Shown one piece after another: positions 1-7,627 of a DNA stretch of 64,000 bases. The position numbers were made by a program, and so were the translations under genes. This DNA is from Segatella copri (GTDB taxonomy: Bacteria; Bacteroidota; Bacteroidia; Bacteroidales; Bacteroidaceae), in assembly GCF_949820605.1 (NCBI RefSeq), contig NZ_CATKVU010000006.1, positions 2,092,501-2,156,500 on the forward strand. Reading direction: 5' to 3'. Within the stretch, counting starts at the first letter, position 1. Every line of letters starts with the position of its first letter. The notes under the pieces are model-generated. The model ran no database searches. It was not told the origin of the DNA and saw only the letters and a list, made by a program, of their open reading frames with translations.

Positions 1-1588
1 CTTCGCAGAACTCAACCAATACTGGGATAACCTGCTGAACATCTTCACCGTGAAGAGCGGCAACGACAAGTTAGACCGCATGGTGAACATCTGGAACCAG
101 TATCAGTGCATGATTACCTTCTGCATGTCGCGTTCGGCAAGTTTCTTCGAGAGCGGCATCGGTCGAGGCATGGGCTTCCGCGATTCCAACCAGGACCTCG
201 TAGGCTTCGTTCATCAGATTCCTACCCGTGCCCGCCAGCGCATCATCGATATCGCCAGCACCCAGTTCCCTGACGGTGGCTGCTACCACCAGTATCAGCC
301 GCTCACAAAACGCGGCAACAACGATATCGGTGGCGGTTTCAACGACGACCCTTGCTGGCTCATCTTCGGTACCGTAGCCTATATCAAGGAGACGGGCGAC
401 TTCTCTATCCTCGCTGAGCAGGTGCCTTTCGACAACCAGCCAGGCACAGAAGTAAGCCTCTTCGAGCACCTCAAGATTTCAATGAACCATGTTATCAACA
501 ACCTGGGTCCACACAAGTTGCCACTCATCGGAAGAGCCGACTGGAACGACTGTCTGAACCTGAACTGCTTCTCCTGGGACCCTAACGAGAGTTTCCAGAC
601 CACCGAAAACAAGGGCGAAGGAAGCAAGGCAGAGAGTCTGATGATAGCCGGTCTGTTCGTTGTTACCGGCAAGGATTATGTGGCTCTGTGCAAGCAGCTT
701 GCCAAGGAAGCTATGGAAAGCAAGGAGGGCGAAATAGCCGGTCTTGCAGAGGAAGATTATTTGACAGAAGCCGAACGCATGCAGCAGGCTGTAGATGAGA
801 TGAACGAGGCTGTGAAGCAGCATGGATGGGACGGTGAATGGTTCCTCCGCGCTTACGATTTCTTCGGCAACAAGATTGGTAGTGATGAGAACGAGGAAGG
901 CAAAATCTTCATCGAGAGCCAGGGCTGGTGTACGATGGCTGGTATCGGTCTGGAAGAAGGACTCTGCGATAAAGCACTGGACAGCAGCAAGAAACGACTG
1001 GAATGCGAGCACGGACTGGTACTGAACAACCCAGCCTACACTACCTATCATGTAGAAATGGGTGAGATTTCTTCTTATCCTGAAGGCTACAAGGAGAATG
1101 CCGGCATCTTCTGCCACAACAATCCTTGGGTCATCATCGGAGAGACTGTAGCCGGCCGAGGCAACGATGCCTGGAGCCATTATACCAAGATTCTACCTAG
1201 CTATGTAGAGGAAAAATATCAGACACTTCACAAGGTAGAACCTTACGTAAACTGCCAGATGGTAGCCGGTAAGGATGCAGCCAAACCGGGCGAAGGAAAG
1301 AACTCCTGGCTCACCGGTACAGCGGCATGGATGTGGTATACGGTATCAGAATTCATCCTCGGCATCAAGCCAGATTATGAAGGTTTGCTCATCGATCCTT
1401 GTCTCCCAAGCACCGCTAAGGAGTATGAGGTAACCCGCAAGTTCCGTGGTGGCGAATACCATATCACAGTAAAGAATCCTAGCGGAAACCAGAAGGGCGT
1501 GAAGCAGATTACAGTGGATGGCACTCCTATCTCAGGCACCATCATTCCTTGCGCTGAAGGCAAGCATGAAGTAGTGGTTGAGATGTAA
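1..1588 (+). CDS. GH94 glycoside phosphorylase (cellobiose phosphorylase-like), 5' end outside window
   Basis: This is the C-terminal part (about 528 residues) of a protein normally near 800 residues. The frame is open to the window edge from base 2, so the GTG at 50 is not the true start. GH94 enzymes split beta-glucosyl disaccharides or oligosaccharides with phosphate, giving glucose-1-phosphate in the cytoplasm. The (alpha/alpha)6 barrel is recognisable from [12 protein letters not shown] near the start, the GGGFNDDP segment and, at about bases 532-560, RADWNDCLN, the DWND motif that carries the general acid. The C-terminal [15 protein letters not shown] stretch is also typical of the family. 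No signal peptide can be judged because the N-terminus is missing. Cellobiose is the likeliest substrate given the beta-glucan PUL downstream, but laminaribiose or cellodextrins are possible. Two hairpins follow the stop. Confidence 0.85.
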   Translation, partial: FAELNQYWDNLLNIFTVKSGNDKLDRMVNIWNQYQCMITFCMSRSASFFESGIGRGMGFRDSNQDLVGFVHQIPTRARQRIIDIASTQFPDGGCYHQYQPLTKRGNNDIGGGFNDDPCWLIFGTVAYIKETGDFSILAEQVPFDNQPGTEVSLFEHLKISMNHVINNLGPHKLPLIGRADWNDCLNLNCFSWDPNESFQTTENKGEGSKAESLMIAGLFVVTGKDYVALCKQLAKEAMESKEGEIAGLAEEDYLTEAERMQQAVDEMNEAVKQHGWDGEWFLRAYDFFGNKIGSDENEEGKIFIESQGWCTMAGIGLEEGLCDKALDSSKKRLECEHGLVLNNPAYTTYHVEMGEISSYPEGYKENAGIFCHNNPWVIIGETVAGRGNDAWSHYTKILPSYVEEKYQTLHKVEPYVNCQMVAGKDAAKPGEGKNSWLTGTAAWMWYTVSEFILGIKPDYEGLLIDPCLPSTAKEYEVTRKFRGGEYHITVKNPSGNQKGVKQITVDGTPISGTIIPCAEGKHEVVVEM

Positions 1589-1647
1589 AATCAGCCAAAT
1601 CTCATCAAGTTACGATTTGAAAGTTCAATGTAACGAAACTCCTTTTC

Positions 1648-1682
1648 ATACCCATACGTCGTGTTTCACAACGTATGGGTAT
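1648..1682 (+). terminator. Stem-loop downstream of GH94 gene
   Basis: A perfect 12-bp inverted repeat (1648-1659 with 1671-1682) around an 11-nt loop, 60 bp after the stop. It has no long T-run, so it may be an RNA 3'-end stabiliser rather than a terminator. Confidence 0.5.
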
Positions 1683-1693
1683 CACAATAAAAC

Positions 1694-1720
1694 CTTGACG
1701 CCCTATTTTAGGGCGTCAAG
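1694..1720 (+). terminator. Second perfect stem-loop after GH94 gene
   Basis: A 12-bp perfect stem (1694-1705 with 1709-1720) with a TTT loop, followed by TATCTTATCT. It probably terminates the GH94 transcript together with the hairpin just upstream. Confidence 0.6.
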
Positions 1721-1812
1721 TATCTTATCTGTCTGATAATCTACCACTTAACTTTTAATACAAGCACATATTCAACAGTATCAAGAGTAAGATTCTAAGT
1801 CTCTATCATTGA

Positions 1813-2010
1813 CTCAGTTCCTCAGTTCCTCAGTTCCTCAGTTCCTCAGTTTTTTTCTAAGGGGTATATAGCCCTTATAGTTCAAAGTTGTTTAAATTGT
1901 TATATATTATATATTATTATATATATATATTTTTTTTATATATATAATAAACTTCTAAATAAAAGAAAAAGTGAAGGGTCAGAGAAAAACTGAGGAACTG
2001 AGGAACTGAG
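1813..2010. repeat. Tandem-octamer inverted-arm element A
   Basis: The left arm has five consecutive 8-bp units of CTCAGTTC (1813-1852). The right arm has three units of its complement, GAACTGAG (1988-2010). The roughly 135-bp centre is extremely AT-rich, with alternating TA runs at about 1900-1950. The arms could fold into a long cruciform or RNA hairpin. No ORF was seen here. It resembles other elements in this window in architecture, not in sequence. Confidence 0.75.
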
Positions 2011-2084
2011 TTATTGCAGTAAAAACATCATAATCCTCGTAAACACCTGATTTACTGCGTAACTCTATACTTTAAGAGAGCAAA

Positions 2085-2140
2085 GCTATGAGTTGTTACC
2101 CGTAAAACTATGAGTTGTCACCCACAAAACTATGAGTAAG
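2085..2140. repeat. 22-bp direct repeat, about 2.5 copies
   Basis: The unit CTATGAGTTGTYACCC plus a short A-rich linker occurs at about 2086 and 2108, with a partial copy at 2130. It lies in gene-free DNA between GH94 and the small lipoprotein gene. Function unknown. Confidence 0.6.
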
Positions 2141-2201
2141 GAAGTTTAACTACTTTCAATCTGAAAGCACATTTCAAACATTTCCTTATCACGCCCCCAA
2201 A

Positions 2202-2234
2202 TTTGGCAGTATCAGAGAAAAGTTGTATCTTTGC
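2202..2234 (+). promoter_or_regulatory. Bacteroidota-type promoter
   Basis: TTTG (2202) and TATCTTTGC (2226-2234) are separated by about 20 bp, a good match to the -33/-7 consensus. It lies about 255 bp upstream of the lipoprotein gene, so it would give a long leader or a separate small RNA. Confidence 0.5.
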
Positions 2235-2235
2235 A

Positions 2236-2345
2236 CGGAATTCCATCCATTCCACCCATACCTTTCAATTCCTTCCATACCGCTCCTTCCATGCCATCCC
2301 CATAACTTCTTCCATACTATCCCCATAACTCCTCCCGCCCAGTTT
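2236..2345. other. Polypyrimidine tract with CTTCCATAC-like repeats
   Basis: About 110 bp strongly biased to C and T on the plus strand, with recurring TTCCAT/CCATAC and CCCCATAACT words. It lies between two promoter-like sequences. No supported ORF on either strand. Confidence 0.5.
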
Positions 2346-2419
2346 CAGCACACGTCTCTCCATCCGAAGTATTAAAAGGAAAAAGATAAAAAAGGTATGG
2401 CTTTTCGAGTTATTTTTTG

Positions 2420-2428
2420 TACTTTTGC
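2420..2428 (+). promoter_or_regulatory. -7 box of lipoprotein gene promoter
   Basis: TACTTTTGC lies 61 bp upstream of the lipoprotein start and matches the Bacteroidota -7 consensus. Confidence 0.6.
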
Positions 2429-2488
2429 AGCCGATAACGCATTTTGCGAACAAAACAGGATTCTTTAAAGAAAAGAAAGGAAATAACA

Positions 2489-2908
2489 ATGAAGAAAATA
2501 TTATACTTTGTGGCAGCCCTGGCTGCTGCATCCATTATCACTACGACGGGTACCAGCTGCAAGTTTGCACCAGACCAGCATGACGGCGACACGGTAGCTG
2601 CCAGCGAGTTTTATCCGATAGATACCTCTGCGGCTCATGCCAAGAAAATGGCGAAGATTGCTGCCATCAAGAACGGAAAAGACAGTATAGGCATCTATTA
2701 TGTGGGCAGCAATTCTACCAAAGACCTCCTCGAGCTCGTATCCTATCCTTCACGCCGCGACACGATGATGTACAGCAAGACACGACACATAAAGGTGAAG
2801 GGCAATGCCGACATCAACCATGTGGTTCGTGTAGACTTCTATCTGCATAACGGCAAGGATTCACTGGTGAAATATGTGGAGGAAGTGGAGCTCAAAACAA
2901 AAGAATAA
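2489..2908 (+). CDS. Small hypothetical lipoprotein (139 aa)
   Basis: The ATG at 2489 is chosen because it follows AAAGGAAATAACA and begins a clear lipoprotein signal (MKKILYFVAALAAAS, then lipobox TSC). An in-frame ATG at 2444 would place 15 charged residues before the signal. The mature protein (about 110 residues) is polar, with a central segment on amide/disulfide-free beta-like sequence (IGIYYVGSNS, HVVRVDFYLHNGKDSLVKYVEEVEL). No family was recognised. It is probably anchored in the outer or inner membrane facing the periplasm. It is a single-gene unit with its own -7 box and a terminator shared with uxuA. Confidence 0.8.
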   Translation: MKKILYFVAALAAASIITTTGTSCKFAPDQHDGDTVAASEFYPIDTSAAHAKKMAKIAAIKNGKDSIGIYYVGSNSTKDLLELVSYPSRRDTMMYSKTRHIKVKGNADINHVVRVDFYLHNGKDSLVKYVEEVELKTKE

Positions 2909-2931
2909 AGCACCCCAAGCACACAAAAAAA

Positions 2932-2962
2932 GCTAGCATGCAAAAACGCACGCTAGCCTTTT
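2932..2962. terminator. Terminator between convergent lipoprotein and uxuA genes
   Basis: GCTAGCATGC pairs with GCACGCTAGC (one mismatch) and is followed by CTTTTT. A-rich sequence precedes it, so it can serve both strands. Confidence 0.75.
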
Positions 2963-3016
2963 TCGTATTTTATCTAACCTGAATTTCAAATCGCTTAATA
3001 GCCTAATTATTAATCA

Positions 3017-4288
3017 CTAATCATAGAATCCCGGCTGTTTATACTCAATGCCCAGTTCATCATCTACTGTTGCGATGACACCCTGAATCTGACCCATGGC
3101 AAACATACGGCCGAGGAGAGTGTAACCGGCATTGTGACCATGATTGCTCTCATCGAATACGCCACCTGGCTCATCAGTGAAGGTCATACCGTGGTCTACT
3201 CGCATAGGCAATCTGCGGCCGGAATTGCACTTGCCTTCCTGCTCAGCCTTCTCGAAGATGCGGCAAAGTTCAATGAGATGGCCGCGACCACCCAAGTGAG
3301 AAGCCTCTGTAAAGTTGCCGTTAGGGAAGATGTAGCAAGAGCGCAGATGAACAAAATGAGTGCGGTCAGCAAACTGCTTAGCCATTGCCACACAGTCGTT
3401 GTGCTCGCCGGCAGAGAATGAACCTGCACAGAAAGTCAGACCATTGTGCTTGTTTGGCACAGCATCGAGCATCCACTGGATATCCTCGGCACGACCGATG
3501 ATTCTTGGCAAGCCGAATACAGGATAAGGAGGATCGTCTGGGTGAACACACATATTGATATCGTACTCATCGCAGATAGGCATGATAGCCTCCAGCCAGT
3601 ACTTCATGTTCTCCTGCAACTTCTTCTTGTCGATGCCATCATAAAGCTTCAAGAGGTCGCGGAACTTCTGGACAGGAGCTGAATCGCCCTCGCTGAAGTT
3701 ACCCGATACGAAACCCTGGGTCTTGATGATGATATTCTCTACCAGGGCATGATCCTGCTCTGGTGTAGAAGTCTTCTTGATTTCATCAGCCTCAGTCACG
3801 AGGTCTCTGCCCCACTTGTGTTCCTTAGAGAACTCAGTCCAATCCTCACGGGCGCCTTCACGCTGCAGGATATAGATATCAAAGTAGGCAAACTCGCCCC
3901 AGTTCATATAGAGGTTATTGGCTCCGTTAGGATTCTCGTGTGCCAAATCGGTACGTGCCCAGTCCAAGACTGGCATAAAGTTGTAGCAGATGCACTTGAT
4001 GCCTTCCTCGCCCAGGTTGCGGAGACTTTCCTTGTAAACCTCAATCTGATGGTCGCGGTCAGGACCACCATATTTCAGGGTTTCAACCACAGGCAAAGAC
4101 TCTACCACGCTCCATTTCATACCATAAGACTCGATGTACTCCTTGAGTTCATGAATCTTCTCGCGTGTCCAAACTTCACCCAGAGGAACATCGTGCAATG
4201 CGGTAACAATGCCCTCAACACCAATCTGTTTCAACTGTGCAAGTGTAATCTTATCTTTCTTGCCAAACCAGCGCCATGTTCTTTCCAT
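3017..4288 (-). CDS. uxuA: D-mannonate dehydratase UxuA
   Basis: UxuA dehydrates D-mannonate to 2-keto-3-deoxy-D-gluconate (EC 4.2.1.8) in the cytoplasm. It is the last dedicated step of glucuronate breakdown before KDG kinase. The 423-residue protein opens with MERTWRWFGKKDKITL, followed by GVEGIVTALHDVP, typical of the family. Metal and active-site segments are visible as MCVHPDDPP, CAGSFSAGEHND, HLRSC and RVDHGMTF. It is slightly longer than the roughly 394-residue E. coli enzyme. It lies 33 bp downstream of uxuB on the same strand and is almost certainly co-transcribed with it. No kinase or aldolase for KDG lies in the window. Confidence 0.95.
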   Translation of the reverse strand: MERTWRWFGKKDKITLAQLKQIGVEGIVTALHDVPLGEVWTREKIHELKEYIESYGMKWSVVESLPVVETLKYGGPDRDHQIEVYKESLRNLGEEGIKCICYNFMPVLDWARTDLAHENPNGANNLYMNWGEFAYFDIYILQREGAREDWTEFSKEHKWGRDLVTEADEIKKTSTPEQDHALVENIIIKTQGFVSGNFSEGDSAPVQKFRDLLKLYDGIDKKKLQENMKYWLEAIMPICDEYDINMCVHPDDPPYPVFGLPRIIGRAEDIQWMLDAVPNKHNGLTFCAGSFSAGEHNDCVAMAKQFADRTHFVHLRSCYIFPNGNFTEASHLGGRGHLIELCRIFEKAEQEGKCNSGRRLPMRVDHGMTFTDEPGGVFDESNHGHNAGYTLLGRMFAMGQIQGVIATVDDELGIEYKQPGFYD

Positions 4289-4321
4289 ATATATTATATA
4301 ATGTATAAGTTTAAAAATGAA

Positions 4322-5911
4322 TTATCTTGCAGAAACATATTTATGCAATGTCGCTCTTACAGCACCCTTACCTGCAAAGAGTTCCTTTACCATGCCCTCA
4401 ATCTGCTCGCCGAAGCCAGCCTCGTAGAGATCGAGTCCGAATACATCCTTGCGGGAATAGAGATTCTTCAGGCAAGAGTAGTCCTGATCAGCCTTTCCTA
4501 CTTCAAGAGGAGCTACGATAGCCTGGAGTTCTGCCAACAATGGGTCAGAAGATGGCTCGAATGGCTTCAGGTTATCATCCAATGCCTTGAGATAACGGGC
4601 ATAACCTGCCAATACCAAAGGAATCAACACGAGATTGCTCTTGTCGAGACCGCGGTCGATATACTTCTTGATAGTCTCACCGAAACGGATAGAGAGCTTC
4701 TGGCTGGTATCGGTAGCGATACGCTGAGGAGCATCTGGCATGAACGGGTTAGGCAGACGCTTGTTGATAACGGTGCCGATAAACTCGTATGGGTTCAATA
4801 CACCTGGATCTGTAACCACTGGCATTGCCTCGATATAACCGATCTTCTGGATGAAGGCACGAAGGTCCTCATCAGCCATCTCGGCAGAAATCAAGGTATA
4901 GTCGAGCATGCAACCATAGATAGACATCGCTGTATGGAGAGGGTTCAGACAGGTGGTTACCTTCATGGTCTCAACCTCATCTACAGTCTTGCGGGATGTA
5001 TAGAGCGCACCGCCCAACTCCAATGGCGGACGACCGTTGGTATAAGTATCCTCGCAAACGAGATACTGCACTTCCTCGGCATTTACGAAAGGAGCGGTGA
5101 AAGTATGCTTCTCGGTGATAATCGTATTGTTATCCTCGAAACCATCCTCAGCCAGCATAGCCTGTACCTTCTCGTGAGGACGAGGAGTAATCTTATCAAT
5201 CATAGACCAAGGATAGGTAATCTTGCTGCTGTCATTGATATAATCTACGAAACCAGCCTCTACGATACCATCCTGTGCCCAGCGCTCTGCATAAGCCTTT
5301 ACGCCAGCCTTAACATGGTCGCCATTGTGAGAACAGTTGTCGGTAGACTGAAGAGTAAGTGGCAACTTGCCTGCCTTATAACGCTCATAGAGAAGAGCGG
5401 TAAGCTTACCCATAGCAAATACTGCATCAAGACCACGTGCCAGATCTGCATCATTATAAGAATATCCCTTCTCTGTGATGGTGAAAGTTACCATCTGCAG
5501 ACTTGGAGCCTGGAAAATCTGGACCAATCGTGCCCAGTCCTCACCAAACTGCTTATCCGCCTTGAGGCTTTCTGTGATAGAAGCGATGACCTTCTTCTCG
5601 ATGGTTCCGTTGCTCTGGAGGCTGACGAGAAGAGAGAGATTATTGTAAGGACGATAAGCCTTGTCGATAATTTCGTAGTCGAAGCTTTCTGCCACAATAA
5701 CACCACGATCGTACTTGCCGGTGTTAAGTGCATCGTTAAGAATAGCAGCAGGGAACGCACGGAAGATGTTACCTGCACCAAAGTGAACCCAAGTAGGCTC
5801 GTCGTGAGTCTTCTTAGCTACGGCTGCGATGTCATACTTAGGAAGCTCATAACCCTTAGCTTCCCATTCTGCAGCATTAAAGCTGTCAGAAAGAATTTCG
5901 TTTAGTTTCAT
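4322..5911 (-). CDS. uxuB: Fructuronate reductase UxuB (mannitol dehydrogenase family)
   Basis: UxuB reduces D-fructuronate to D-mannonate with NADH (EC 1.1.1.57), supplying UxuA. The 529-residue protein belongs to the polyol/mannitol dehydrogenase family. An N-terminal Rossmann segment is seen at WVHFGAGNIFRAF (about residues 41-53). TDNCSHNGD lies near residue 190. The active-site region KVTTCLNPLHTAM carries the family Lys/Asn/His group near residue 315. The substrate is inferred from linkage to uxuA; an altronate or mannitol dehydrogenase would look similar. It is the first gene of the uxuBA unit, with a -7 box about 80 bp upstream. Confidence 0.92.
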   Translation of the reverse strand: MKLNEILSDSFNAAEWEAKGYELPKYDIAAVAKKTHDEPTWVHFGAGNIFRAFPAAILNDALNTGKYDRGVIVAESFDYEIIDKAYRPYNNLSLLVSLQSNGTIEKKVIASITESLKADKQFGEDWARLVQIFQAPSLQMVTFTITEKGYSYNDADLARGLDAVFAMGKLTALLYERYKAGKLPLTLQSTDNCSHNGDHVKAGVKAYAERWAQDGIVEAGFVDYINDSSKITYPWSMIDKITPRPHEKVQAMLAEDGFEDNNTIITEKHTFTAPFVNAEEVQYLVCEDTYTNGRPPLELGGALYTSRKTVDEVETMKVTTCLNPLHTAMSIYGCMLDYTLISAEMADEDLRAFIQKIGYIEAMPVVTDPGVLNPYEFIGTVINKRLPNPFMPDAPQRIATDTSQKLSIRFGETIKKYIDRGLDKSNLVLIPLVLAGYARYLKALDDNLKPFEPSSDPLLAELQAIVAPLEVGKADQDYSCLKNLYSRKDVFGLDLYEAGFGEQIEGMVKELFAGKGAVRATLHKYVSAR

Positions 5912-5988
5912 GATTATACAGTATTTTTTGATTGTTCTATGTTTTTACTTCGTATATTGCTTCGTAAATTTCCAACGAATTGTCGCCT

Positions 5989-5997
5989 GCAAAAGTA
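5989..5997 (-). promoter_or_regulatory. -7 box of uxuBA promoter
   Basis: TACTTTTGC on the minus strand, about 78 bp upstream of the uxuB ATG. Confidence 0.65.
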
Positions 5998-6082
5998 CAA
6001 AGAAATTCCGAAACATCTGTTCTTTTCGGGCAATATTTTCGGAAAATGAACAATTTGCAAACACATTTGAACAAAAAAGCAA

Positions 6083-6113
6083 ATGCCCAAACAAGTTATT
6101 TCTGCTTGGGCAT
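6083..6113. terminator. Terminator after rmuC
   Basis: ATGCCCAA pairs with TTGGGCAT (8 bp). On the minus strand it is followed by TTTGCTTTTTTG. It lies 9 bp past the rmuC stop. Confidence 0.65.
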
Positions 6114-6121
6114 GATATTTT

Positions 6122-7435
6122 TTATTCTTCCAAAGCTTTAATCTGCTTCTTTGGTGTTACACCGAGCCCTTTCAGGCTCTCTACTCTTCTCATCACATTC
6201 CCACTTCCATCATAGAGTTGCTTCTTTGCCTTATCAAAAGTACCCGAAAGGCGGGTTATCAAATCGCCGATGCCCAGGAAAGTATCTTCGAAGCCAGCCA
6301 CCTTATCATACAGGTCAGCAGCCGTCTTCACGATTTTCTCCACATTCTTGTTCTGCCGGTCATACTGCCAGAGATTATAGGCAAGCTGGAGTGCCATAAG
6401 CAGATTGCTTGGCGAGATGATGATAATCTTCTTCTGGTAAGCATAGCGACTGAGATCAGGCTGCTGCTTCATCGCTGCGATATAGCTGGTCTCGTTAGGG
6501 ATGAACATCAGTACGAAGCCGATAGCATCATCCACCAGTTTGGAATAGTCTTTGGCTGCCAGTTCATCGATGTGCCTTCTTACGCTCAGCGCATGTGCCT
6601 TCATCAGGCGTTCCTGTTCAGCCTCATCTTCAGCTGCCAGAGCATCGGAATAGGCGGTAAGCGAAACCTTGGAATCGATGACCACACTTCTGCCTTCCGG
6701 GAATCTGACGATGACATCCGGACGATAGTTCTTTCCCTCTTCATCTTTCGTATTCTCCTGAATGAAGAATTCCTCATCTTTACGAAGTCCGCTGTTCTCC
6801 AGGATGGTTTCCAGCACCATCTCGCCCCAGTCGCCCTGCATCTTGCTGTCGCCCTTCAATGCCTTGGTCAGGTTGGCAGCATCGGAGCCAATCTTCTCGG
6901 TCTGCTCCTTCAGGTTCAGTACAGCCTGCTGCTGTTCCTGCTGGAAGAGTTTCATCGTCACCTCGAAGGTGTTCTGCAGTTCCTTCTTGTTCACCTCGTT
7001 CTGGGTTTTGCTCTCCTCTACCGATTTCTTGAAATCAGCAAACTGTTCCTTGATAGGTTTCAGGAGTTCATCCATCTGCAGACGGTTGTTTTCCTGCAGA
7101 GCCGACTGCTTGGCAGCCAGCTGCTCAGCCGCCACCTTCTGCTGTTCTATCGTCATTCGCTGCATTTCCTGCTTCAGGCTCTCGAGTTTCTGTGCCCACT
7201 GCTGGTCGCTTTCCGCCCTAAGTTTTGCCGCATACAGCCGCTCGTTCTCCATTTGAGATTTCATTGATTGAACCTCAGAAGCATGATGCAGTTTTATCTG
7301 TTCGATGTTAGCCGTCAGCACCTGAGCCTTCGCTACGAGCTGTGTTTTCTCCTCTCCCGCACTTTTTGCTTCCATCAGTTTCCCTACGAAGAATCCGATG
7401 GCAAGCCCTATGATGATTCCAATTACTATTTCCAT
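6122..7435 (-). CDS. rmuC: RmuC family protein (DNA recombination limiting)
   Basis: RmuC proteins are linked genetically to limiting inversion between short inverted repeats; they carry a PD-(D/E)XK-like nuclease fold. The 437-residue protein has an N-terminal membrane anchor (EIVIGIIIGLAIGFFVG). A long Gln/Glu/Lys-rich coiled coil follows at about residues 25-185. The RmuC domain runs from about 190 to 410 and includes GDWGEMVLETILENSGL, PDVIVRFPEGRSVVIDSKV and FVLMFIPNE. The length is normal for the family. It is a single-gene unit with its own promoter and terminator. Confidence 0.93.
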   Translation of the reverse strand: MEIVIGIIIGLAIGFFVGKLMEAKSAGEEKTQLVAKAQVLTANIEQIKLHHASEVQSMKSQMENERLYAAKLRAESDQQWAQKLESLKQEMQRMTIEQQKVAAEQLAAKQSALQENNRLQMDELLKPIKEQFADFKKSVEESKTQNEVNKKELQNTFEVTMKLFQQEQQQAVLNLKEQTEKIGSDAANLTKALKGDSKMQGDWGEMVLETILENSGLRKDEEFFIQENTKDEEGKNYRPDVIVRFPEGRSVVIDSKVSLTAYSDALAAEDEAEQERLMKAHALSVRRHIDELAAKDYSKLVDDAIGFVLMFIPNETSYIAAMKQQPDLSRYAYQKKIIIISPSNLLMALQLAYNLWQYDRQNKNVEKIVKTAADLYDKVAGFEDTFLGIGDLITRLSGTFDKAKKQLYDGSGNVMRRVESLKGLGVTPKKQIKALEE

Positions 7436-7482
7436 TTATCCTTGTTTTGAATGATTCTGTAAATCTGCAAAAATTATGATTT

Positions 7483-7491
7483 GCAAAAGTA
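7483..7491 (-). promoter_or_regulatory. -7 box of rmuC promoter
   Basis: TACTTTTGC on the minus strand, 48 bp upstream of the rmuC ATG. Confidence 0.6.
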
Positions 7492-7570
7492 ATCATTTCA
7501 AGACATAACACCAAACATCATGGGGGATTCTTGTAGATATTTAACTCTTCTGCATTTTACTATGCAAACA

Positions 7571-7602
7571 AAAAGAGCGCACCACTCTTGGCACGCTCTT
7601 TT
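7571..7602. terminator. Terminator at end of PUL1
   Basis: AAAAGAGCG pairs with CGCTCTTTT around a 14-nt loop, 26 bp past the GH3 stop. On the minus strand it ends in TTTTTGTTTG. Confidence 0.7.
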
Positions 7603-7627
7603 CTTTAAATCATCTTTTAAATATACA

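Noticed and set aside
50..1588. GTG at 50 as the GH94 start
   Set aside because: The frame is open to the window edge and the missing N-terminal third of the family must lie upstream.
1813..2010. CRISPR array or phage attachment site
   Set aside because: Repeats are 8-bp direct units without spacers and no cas, integrase or tRNA genes are nearby.
2265..2592. Minus-strand short ORFs opposite the small lipoprotein region
   Set aside because: They read through a polypyrimidine tract and the lipoprotein signal sequence and have no promoter.
3749..5905. A 718-codon open frame on the plus strand opposite uxuA/uxuB
   Set aside because: It is antisense to two well-recognised enzymes, has no family resemblance or promoter, and arises from their codon bias.
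6218..7267. Long plus-strand open frame opposite rmuC
   Set aside because: Low-complexity shadow of the rmuC coiled coil with no start context; rmuC on the other strand is clear.
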